From Falciphora oryzae (taxonomy: Eukaryota; Ascomycota; Sordariomycetes; Magnaporthales; Magnaporthaceae), in assembly GCA_000733355.1 (NCBI GenBank), contig JNVV01000003.1, positions 1,809,780 through 1,873,779 of the forward strand: 64,000 bases of DNA, in the 5' to 3' direction. A program made the position numbers and the translations under genes. The notes under the pieces were generated by a model. The model saw only the letters and a program-made list of their open reading frames with translations, was not told where the DNA came from and did not search any database. The stretch's first letter is position 1. Each line of letters begins with the position of its first letter. This document shows positions 55,311-64,000 of the stretch, one piece after another.

Positions 55311-57412
55311 TCAGACTAGCTCCACGAATAGAAGTAGCTTCTCGTTGCGGCTAAGGGCGAGATCGAGGTCCTTATTGCTGATCATGCTCAACTTGCCACC
55401 TGTCGCTTCGTCCTTGTATGAGAGTTGAATCTCCTCAGAAGACTGGATTCTCAGCCTCTCCCTGATTTTGTCGTGGAGTTCTCGAAAGGGAATGTCGGAT
55501 GAGACCCTGATGGCAATTAGGTCCCCGTTGTAGCTTAGCTTCACCTTCATCATAGCGCCCGCCTGCGTGATACCGGGCGAGAGTGATGCCTGAGATGGTT
55601 GCGAGATGGACGAGGTTTGGCGGAGCATGCCGGGTTGGTTCCTTGGCGCTGTTTGGCCGCCGTATCCATTGCCGTTGCCGTTGAGGTTGTTCCGGGAGGA
55701 CTGTCTGGAGGCACCGTCCATGGGTGAGTCGGTCGACGAGCGTTGCGAGCCGCCCGACATCCTGTACTCGTCTTGACCGGTTGGATCCATCTCGTAGTCG
55801 CCTTCCCTCGGGTTGAAAAACTGCCTGACAAGGTTGCAGCGAGATATGTAGGTGGGCTGGGCCAGCAGATTCTTGACGTAGGCATCCAGGTTGTGGAGGC
55901 GCCCTTCCGTAATAGCATCGGTGACGTAATTAACGGGTCCTGGCATGTAAGGAAGGGTACGCTTCTGATCTCCAGTGTTGCCTGCCTCCGCAGGGAACTC
56001 GGTGAGCAGCGCGATCTGGAAATCGTAAAAGTCCTCGTAGTATCGCGAAAGTTCGTAGTGGCGCCCGTCCTCGAGGACTGCCTCGATGACGAACCAGTAC
56101 TTCTCCTCAGCGAAGCAGTAGCGGGGTATGCTGGCTGAGATGGGGGCGAACAACTTGGAGGCGGAAGAGTTGGGTGAGAATGAGGGCTGCTGCGGTTGCT
56201 GTTGTTGCATGTTCTTCTGTGGACCGTAGGGACTTTGCTGTTGCTGGAGTGGCTGCGGGGACGGAAGAGGCTGGGGTGACTGTTGCCGCCGGTTCAAGGG
56301 AAGGTCAGTCACGGTGCTCGAAATAAGCCTTCCCGGAGGCTCTCGGGAGCGCAATGATACTGCAAATGCAGAGTATTTACTTACGGGCTTGCCGTTCATC
56401 TGGCCCTGGCTGGTGCGATTGTCACCAGGCTGCAGGCTCATGCGGTCCATGCCCGCCTCCAGAGACTGCGGGGCGCCGCCAACCTCGAACTTGCCCAGCG
56501 TAATGCTACTGTTCTTGTAGTCGGCAGCCATCTTCTTCCACTCCTCGACTCTTGGGATACCGGCTCTCCGAACGGCGTTTTCCGGGTCGGCCACCGGCGT
56601 GTTGGAGGCCATGTCTCGAATCTCGATGAAGGACACGGGGATCAGGCCGGGGCCGCCTAGCCTGCCGATGGGCTTGGCGACAAACCATTCCGGGTTCGAC
56701 TGAGCAATCACAATGATAGCCTCGCCAGCTTGGGCTTGCAGCTCGTCGGCGCGTTCGGCCTGGAAGTCATACATGACGATGCCGTAAACCATGGCGCCCG
56801 ACTTGCCGCCCGACTTGGAGCTGCGCTGGCTCTGTGCCGGTGTTGTGGCAGTGGTCGTCGACGTCTCGGCGTATCCCGAGTCATGGTCGGGGTTCTTTGG
56901 CGACCCCCCTTGCGAGGTCTCGGACTGGGTGCTGTCTCTCTCGGTGCGGCCCAGGGCCTGGAAGAATGCGACGGGCACCAGACCGCGAGCGTCGGGTAGT
57001 GCGGGATTGCAAGCCTCGTACCAATCCTGATCGTTCTCCCGTCCTATCACATGGAAGAAGTCTCCACGCGAGAAGCTGAGTTCCTGGCTCGATCGCGCCT
57101 CGTAGTCGTACAGGGCGCGGATTACCTGGAAAAGAGATCCCCGACCGTCAGTGGGTTGTCCTGCTCCGCCCCCCGCAGAGCAAGGGTGGACGTTGCGGCA
57201 GTGAAAGAAGTATAACTGGCAGATATGGGCGTCCGCAAGAATCCAGCCAGCTCATGGCATGAACAAGCGGCGCCCGAGTCGCGAGGGCATAGTTCGTGAC
57301 TAACCTTCTTGGGTGGAACAATGGCAACCGCTGACTTGGGAGCGATGGAGATCTGCGGCTGCTTGTCCTTGTCGCCCTTGATAGATCGCCGTAGGGCCTT
57401 GAAAACACGCAT
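55311..57412 (-). CDS. BEM1: Bem1/Scd2 polarity scaffold (SH3-SH3-PX-PB1)
   Basis: Exons 57412-57305, 57125-56385 and 56279-55311 give 605 residues. SH3-1 (about 37-95) begins VIRALYDYEARSSQELSFSRGDFFHVIGREN. SH3-2 (about 150-206) has VYGIVMYDFQAERADELQAQAGE...PGLIPVSFIEI. The PX domain (about 330-440) has KYWFVIEAVLEDGRHYELSRYYEDFYDFQIALL, and PB1 closes the protein (526-605, KVKLSYNGDLIAIRV...LRIQSSEEIQLSYKDE). Bem1 links the Cdc42 GEF Cdc24 (through PB1) with the PAK kinase and Cdc42 at sites of polarised growth. The 105-base intron at 56280-56384 (GTAAGT...CAG, CTGACC branch) is stop-free and a multiple of three, so the open frame reads through it. The start could also be an ATG at 57457, adding 15 residues. 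Confidence 0.94.
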
Positions 57413-60400
57413 AACTGTCAGCTTCGAGTGCTTCCGGATTGTATCCGGCCGACACATTCAATGACTCGGGTGGGAGCCGTCGTGGGCGGGCGAGTTTGCT
57501 CGACTGTGAGCGGGGAATCATGGATCAACGGACGAAGGGGAGGGGTGCACCAGGTGCGGCGGACGGGATCGAGGAAGAGAAGAAGGGTAATAAGCCAGGG
57601 GAAACAGGCGAGTGGCTGGGTGCGAATTTCCCCGAAAGGGTGTGAATGCGGCACCGAGTGAGAAACAGGAGGCCAGTGGCTTAAGACCTGTTGGCGGCGA
57701 GGACGAGTGGACGCGACAGGAAGAAGGGGGCGGCGGGGAAGAGGATGGCCGACACAGCCAGGCTCGCACGCAATCTCGGAGAAGCCTCTCACGAGTGCGC
57801 GCGCGCGCTGGTTAGTGCTCCCGGGATTTGATGACGCACCTTCATCTTGGTGATCGGGGGGCCTTCCGGCTGGGCGGGCTGTCGAAAAACGACCTGCAAG
57901 GCAGGGGATTGAGGCAGGATCAGGCGCTCAGGTTACGCCGACTCAGGCGTGTTTTTCGGTCGGGTGACTCCGTGTGGCCGAGGTGCTCTCCTGGGTGCGA
58001 CGGGGCGCTGAGGCAGGAGTTGCGGCGTTCCGGCGGTGGATTCCAAGTCGCCTGTTGTTGCCTCCGCGTAATTTAAATTTGGTGTTGCGCCAGTGCTCGC
58101 TCAGCCAAGGCGAATCGACGACAGGAAACGAGGGCGTCCAGAGACCTCGGCGGCGGTGGCAGAAGCAGCCCGAGGCGGCAGTGGGTCTTCGCTTTCTCGC
58201 TTCTTGTTCTTTTCCTTTTTCGCCTTCTCGCTCGTCGAATGCGTGTACAGGGTGTAGCGCGCAGTCGGCTTTCTTTCTTCCTCCTCCCTTGTCCTGGTTT
58301 TCTGGCTGTGGCCGGATTCCGCAGCGGGCGGCGAGTGGGCGGCGTCAACTGCTGGGCGTCCTTTGTTCCCCTGACGGCTCGTGCTCACGCGTGCTGTCGT
58401 CACAAGGGGGGCCCCGTGTTGCGCAGACAGACTCTCTCGACTGCGAGGTGGTGCGGCGGCGTGGTTAGGGCCGAACGGATCGCAGGCGTGAGCTCGTTCG
58501 GCAAGGACTTTCGTCGCGTCGGCAGGCGGGTTTCGCTGTCGTCGTGGTCGTTTGTCGCTTGTCAGCAGCGTCGTGGGTGCATGCAAAGCGGCGGACGTGC
58601 GAGCCGGTGCGTGCGTGGGGAGGCAAAAGGATTAATAGAAAATAGGAGGGGGGAGCCGGGGGTGGTGAAGGAGTGCGCGGGCGGGGCTCCAATCTGGATT
58701 AGAGTGCCAAAGTCAGAACCGGAAAGCGTGCAGGGGCGGGAGTCGCAACCAGCAGCGGTTGGGGCGTGCAAGGATGTAACCCTGCCAGCCCTTGCCCACC
58801 AGGCGTTATGGAGTCGAGGTACCGCCACCATTTTAGGAGCTTGGGTGGGTGCCCGCTTGCCGCAAGCATTGAGCTCATCAATGGGCGCACACTAGACCGG
58901 ACGGGCTAGCCCAGCCCAGCCTGGATGGATGGATGGATGATGGCCGAACGGCGGCCGCACGCAGGCCCCGCAGCTGCTCGCAGCCATTTGATGCGCGCAG
59001 ACTCGACGATTACGGAGTTACCAGCGGGGTGCTTTGTAACGCCGCGTACCTACAGACTCTACCTGCCCACATCGAGGTGAGAACTGCAACACACCGCGCC
59101 TGAGCGAACGGCTGGTGGGCTGCCCGGGCCTGGAGGGGAGCGAATGGAAACCAGCCCAAGGCCAAAGGTGCGGCGCAAGCGCACCGGGAGGGGTGGATGG
59201 GCAGCCATGGTCGGTCCTCTGGTTGGCCCTCTGGGCCCAAGGGTCGTTAGGCCGCTCGGACCAGCCAGCGCCCTCCCTTCCTTGGAGGGCCTTGAGGTGG
59301 AGGGGTGGAGGGAGGTGTGGGTAAACAAAATGCAAAATACAACAACAATTCAATCAAAGGAGCCGGCGGGGACCTGGACCGTCAAGCCTGTGCTTCCATT
59401 ACGTTGGAGGAGCGGCTGGGCTCCCGGAGACAGCCGGGCCCGCCATTGACCACTCCGCGACAGGCCTCGCACACCCTCCTGCAGCGCACGAGGTCGCACC
59501 CAGCATCGTGTCGCCTGCCATCCAGAGGGCAAAAAACGAAGAAAGAAAAAAAAAAAAAAAAAGGGTGAAAAGGAAATCCGAAAATGAATTTGACATCTTT
59601 GCTGCGAGCTAGTGGCGAGCATGCATGCGCGTGCCTTGCCGTGTCGCCCCCATTTTCCAGTGAGGTAGCCAAAGACACCAGTGACGCATGAGCACATCTC
59701 TCTGTATTACTCCGTGTCGCTTCCGCTTCCGAATATCCCGGTGAAGCGTTCTGAGCTGAACTGCCCAAGTTAGGCACCCAGCTCCCTCCTGAGCGACCGG
59801 AACGTCAAAACAGGTCGCTGCCTTTGCGAGCCCAGTCGGGAGGCGTTAGGAAGAGGCTAAAAACCAGAGCTATGCAATGTGGCTGCCCAGGCATCGTTCC
59901 ATATTCCCGACTGCATCGACTGTGCCGTCGACGCTAGTCTGGGCTTGGTCCGTGATGCGGCATAGGAGACAGGCTAACTTGACGTTAGTTAGATCACAGG
60001 TGAATGAGCCCACCAGCGTAATGACCCCGCTGCGCTGCGCGCGGCCTGCGGGACCACCTGGCCTGGCTGGGAGGCCCCTTTTCTTCGTTCTTTTTCCCTT
60101 CATCCTTTTCCTTTTTCTTGGACGGATGTAACTTTGGGGGCGAACGGGAGCATCGAACCAGCCGAGGAAACCTTGTACGGTAGTATTTACTGTATCACTG
60201 TGCATGTCCCTGATGTGTAAAATAGAAGTGCACAAATATCGCCCTGGCATGGGAAGAGGGCACAGGCAAAGGCAGAACTCCCAGGCGAAATGATGGGCTG
60301 CTGCTATTGCAACTGCAGCCAGGAGCCATGCAGGAGCCAGTCAGTCAACCAGCCGGTGGAGAGAGAGGCTGTCTGCGGAGCTGTCTCCGGCAAACCAGCC

Positions 60401-60618
60401 CGAGATGATGCCCCTACATAGATGCCCCTAAGTACGGAAGCGGCCAGGGCCAGCACCAACTCTCGTGCATGCATGCTCGCTGACAGACTGGCACCCATCA
60501 CCAGTCGACCCAAGGTGACCCAGCCGGACCAGGTTTTTTTTTTGCTCGCCTGTCGTCACTATCCGGTCTGCAGCCCATCGTGATGGATTTAGGTGCAAAA
60601 TGGGTCGTCGGCCGAAGC

Positions 60619-60642
60619 TTTTTTTTTTTTTTTTTTTTTTTT
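60619..60642. repeat. Poly-T tract (24 T)
   Basis: Uninterrupted run in gene-poor DNA. Confidence 0.95.
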
Positions 60643-61824
60643 GGCCACACACGCCTGCCTACCTGCCTGTCCGTAGACGGATGGAATGGCGCGCACGCGG
60701 GGAGACATAAGATAATGACGCCTGCCGTCCATCGCATCTCTTTGACCATGTGGGTTGGTTGGGCGGCTGGGTGTTGTCGGCCCAAGATCAATCGCCCGTC
60801 TCGAAACAAACGTAGCACCCTGCCCCGTCGTCCCCCTCCCTCCTTCTTGGTGCCGCCCTCTTACGCAATACAGCCGGGCGAAGGCGCGCGCGCATTGCTG
60901 GTTTGCTCGGAAGTTGGGACACCCATGGTGCCGAAAGGAATGCTAGCCAAGGGACCTGGGATCGGGCACACACCTAGCCCGGGAGGCCTGTTCTCTCAGA
61001 CCCTGCACGGGCTGGCTTCCCCGAGGGCAGGGCCCGTAGCATGCTAGAAAGGACCCATGTGTGCGCGGTGCCTGTCTGCTCAGGTCCAAGTCCCCCCTGT
61101 CACGGTCGTCAAAATGATGTGTCCCGTCCCGCCACGCACATTTGCCGACGGGCAGATGAGTAGGCAGAGGCGCAGTTCTCCAAGTCAGGGCCGGGCCTGC
61201 GAGTGTCGAGGCACTGAGGACACGCATGTTGTACTGAGTACTACGTCTGCCGGCAGGTATCCCGGCTCCCACAGGCTGCTGCGCAGTGCTACCCAGCACG
61301 TAAAAAGTGGCCATGTCATGTCAGTACCTCCGGACGAAGTTTAAGGATGGACAGTGGGACTGGTGAAAGCGAGCAGATTGGGGTCGATCGAACCCTCGTC
61401 CCGGCTTAGTGCCCCGCCGGCACTGTAGAAATCAGCCGCATCCCAGTGATTCCATCCCAGCCCAGCGACGGATTCGCCAAGATCTCACAACTGGGCCTCT
61501 GGCAGCAGCAGCAGCAGCAGCAGCGTCGATCGATCTCTACTGGCCTCGGCGGGCGTCGGAAAGACCGTCACAATGCCGACCTGTGGTGCGCACATCCGCC
61601 ATCGCAAAGAGTCAAAGGACGACTAGGGTGTGACGTGGTGGATGGAGCACCCAATAAGAGTTACCCCCTCCGCACTACCACCTCACGCACCAAGGGACGG
61701 CGGTATCCAGAAGCCTTGATGGCCTGTGGCCTAGCGCGCGGGTGCTTTCTGCAAAACGATTTATTCCTCCCGATGAAGGCCGGGTCTTTCTAGCGCCGTG
61801 TCGGGCATGGTGTCACTTTCTTTC

Positions 61825-61848
61825 TTTTTTTTTTTTTTTTTTTTTTTT
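61825..61848. repeat. Poly-T tract (24 T)
   Basis: Uninterrupted run preceded by TTTC repeats. Confidence 0.95.
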
Positions 61849-64000
61849 CTGTTTTGCTTCTCTCCCACCCTTTTTTAGCTCCGTCGAATAAATCATACTC
61901 GCATGGACAAGATCGGACTCTCGGTGTGATTGCGCGTCTCGACTTGATTGCGCTGGGCGGGGCCGCGACTTGACTCCTGTCGGCCGAGTTTGACCCAGTC
62001 CCAGCCGCTCGGGTATAAAAGAAAAAACAAAATAAACGGGATCGAGGTCCAGCCAAACTGGGGCGGAGCCACCACGGTAAACTCTGCAAACGGCGCCGGC
62101 GCTGTCATATCTGCACCGTCCAGAATCCAAGTGCCGAGATTCCATGTGGCTTTTTCCTTGAACCAAAGAGCAAGCCGCCAGACAGGCGGGATTGGATCAC
62201 TGGCAGTGGGCAAGACCAGGGATAGCACGCGGAAGTAAGGGTCAGGGGTCCCTTGGAAGTCATTCTATTCTGGAACGCCCATCCCCCGCGTGCTGTCGTT
62301 CCCGAATCATGCTGTGATTACCGCGAAAATCACTGATTGGCGCGTCCTTGGCCCCGCTGCCCGCTGCCCAATGCAAGGGGACTGGCTGGCTTTCGTTTTT
62401 TTTTTTTTTTTTCTCTCTCTCTTCATCGGGAGAGACGACGGGCGGGACCCGCTGGGAGCAGAGAGCCATGCGGGCGAGCGCAAGTTCATGCCTCCATCCC
62501 TGTCCTCTTCCGTGTTTCCCTCCCGGGCTCCCATGACGATCGCCCTGGTTCGAGGGGTCGTCCTTGGTCGTGCTGTTATGCGACCAGCCGTTCACGTGCA
62601 AATTTCCAAAAGGATGTCTTTTCCCCCCCCTTCAGTATTTTTTATTTTTATTTTTTTTTATTTTTGGTTCAGGAGTGGGCAAGGCAAGTTGGATCGGTGA
62701 CCCTGTTTTTTTTTTTTTTTTTTCCTTTGCGTCACTGACAGCCCAAAAATAAGCTCTGGTACGACATCCGATCCCGGGAGCGAAAACGATGGCTCCGAAT
62801 ATGTGCAGAGAGGCTGGCGCGGAAAATGGACCTGCATTATACATTATACGCAGGAACGGCGAGCTGCATATGGCGTCGTGTAAGGGATCGGATTACGTAG
62901 CAGAGAGGCCGCCGCCGTGCTGGCATAGGTGTATGCAAACCGCCGCCTGCTTGTCTTGGATGGCACCCCTTGCCGTGCGTGTTGGCTCGGCGGGTTGGCG
63001 GAAAGCGTGCTGCATGCAATACTTGCTTCATTCGCACCCTTCCCGGTCCAGTATCAAAACATGCACCCCATAAGACTTAACAAGGTTAACAATGCCCCAG
63101 AGAAGTCGGGGTACTGAGCAGCACGGTCTTGATTGATTTAGCTCGGCATGGCAGGGTCCTGCCAACTCGATGCCCTATCGCGATGGGAGCTGAACCCGGC
63201 ACGCCCAGGGGGCCTCGCAGAGTTGCAGCCCACGATGTCAGCGTCCTTATGGGGAAAAATCAGAAATAACTGGCTTGTGATTTCAAATCCCACCGCGGCA
63301 GGCCGTTCAATGCCTTATCTACCTCGTCCGGCTTATGTTCGTTCCGATAGCCAGCGGCTGCTTGTGAAACTGGACATGTCTCCGAAACAGAAGGGGTCCC
63401 GACGCCTGCCACCAGCCGGGGCTCCGCTGGCTGTAGTATCTTGTCACTCGCTCAAAGAATGTTCTCGATCAATCAATCGCCGTGCAGGGACGGCCCGACC
63501 TCTGGCCTGATCACGAGTCTCGGGCTTTAATGTCATCAGCCCCAGGTCTATCGATCCCGCCCAAAACCGGAAACATGACGAAACAATCGATGTGGATTTG
63601 CCGCTGCCAGTCAGACTATCTAGCCGCCCCATGGCACGAAGAGTCTGAATCTGGTTCGGTAGACGACTTAACCCCAGTACTCCCGTCCGAACCGCGTAAG
63701 AGCACGCCTAGTTGCCCCAACTCCATGAGTGGCTTTTTTTCCCCTCGAAACCAAAACGCCACCGTATACCAACTAGCTACTTGGGATTTGCTCGGCCATG
63801 AGGCGTCGGGTCCCAAGTCCAGCTTAACGTGCAAAAGAAGAAGCCAATGCTACATTTCCACCTCCAGCCCTGCCAAAAGACTAGAACACATCCCCGTGCT
63901 CTCCCGCCATTCTTCATTAGTCGTGCGGCACGGTGAGGGTACACTTCGAGCCCCGGCCGGGGGTTACTGAGTAGGTCTCGACGTTAGATTGAGGGGAAGA

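Larger units (their letters stand above)
57413..64000. other. Gene-poor region upstream of Bem1
   Basis: No convincing gene was found in 6.6 kb. Frames up to about 220 codons occur but look random in composition and have no recognised motif or splice-supported continuation. Homopolymer T runs lie at 60619-60642, 61825-61848, 62396-62412 and 62706-62723, and an A run at 59546-59562; a CAG run lies near 61504-61522 and a GGAT tetranucleotide repeat near 58922-58938. The left end should hold the Bem1 promoter and leader. An undetected multi-exon or non-coding gene is possible. Confidence 0.5.

Noticed and set aside
63482..63970. Open frame of 162 codons at the right edge
   Set aside because: Random-looking composition, no motif and no splice-supported extension.
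1..64000. CRISPR arrays, phage, plasmid or operon features
   Set aside because: No spaced direct repeats, and gene structure is plainly eukaryotic with introns and no operon layout.

Overview
The window is nuclear DNA of a filamentous ascomycete, most likely a Sordariomycete. Genes are protein-coding with few short introns (about 55-160 bases, GT...AG, with CTRAC-like branch sites). Families include a class II hydrophobin, a Bud3-type septation RhoGEF and a Bem1 scaffold. Long homopolymer runs flank several genes, and there are two assembly gaps (7502-7825 and 34329-34535). There is no bacterial, phage or CRISPR material, and I found no convincing tRNA, rRNA or intact transposon.

Layout, left to right. 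1-3714 (-): 5' part of a large low-complexity protein that runs off the left edge. 3715-8172: gene-poor. 8173-8652 (+): class II hydrophobin. 9485-11279 (-): UPF0183/PHAF1-like protein, divergent from a kinesin-5 at 12235-15961 (+). 16429-19038 (-): Rrn9-type RNA polymerase I factor. 20353-21177 (-): mitochondrial Fe-S scaffold ISU1. 21707-24382 (-): GH2 beta-mannosidase B. 25806-27118 (-): Rab4/Ypt4-like GTPase, divergent from a short-chain dehydrogenase at 27975-28938 (+). 29813-33219 (-): importin of the Kap114/importin-9 type, divergent from Rev7 (HORMA) at 34010-35656 (+). 36051-40707 (-): Bud3-like RhoGEF, divergent from Dcc1 at 41693-42216 (+). 43142-45756 (-): RBR E3 ligase. 47330-50620 (-): Rad4/XPC, divergent from a CENP-B-type HTH protein at 51644-53485 (+). 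55311-57412 (-): Bem1/Scd2. 57413-64000: no gene recognised.

The genes are mostly core eukaryotic housekeeping genes and do not form a pathway cluster. Several do relate to chromosome maintenance (kinesin-5, Rev7, Dcc1, Rad4) and to polarity or septation (Bud3, Bem1), but this order is inference-level coincidence. Exon structures were built by hand; every multi-exon model closes in frame with no internal stop.

The most unusual observation is in ISU1. The conserved junction HEK|VIDHY is restored exactly only if its first intron is read as AT...AC (ATAAGT...TTTAC), a very rare class. A weaker GT...AG pair nested inside it would add three residues. Other points of interest are a Rab GTPase with Thr in place of the catalytic Gln, a six-codon uORF whose stop overlaps the dehydrogenase start as ATGA, stop-free introns of 3n length in Rev7 and Bem1, a large insertion splitting the Rev7 HORMA domain, a very short Dcc1, and a domesticated CENP-B-like transposase DNA-binding protein.
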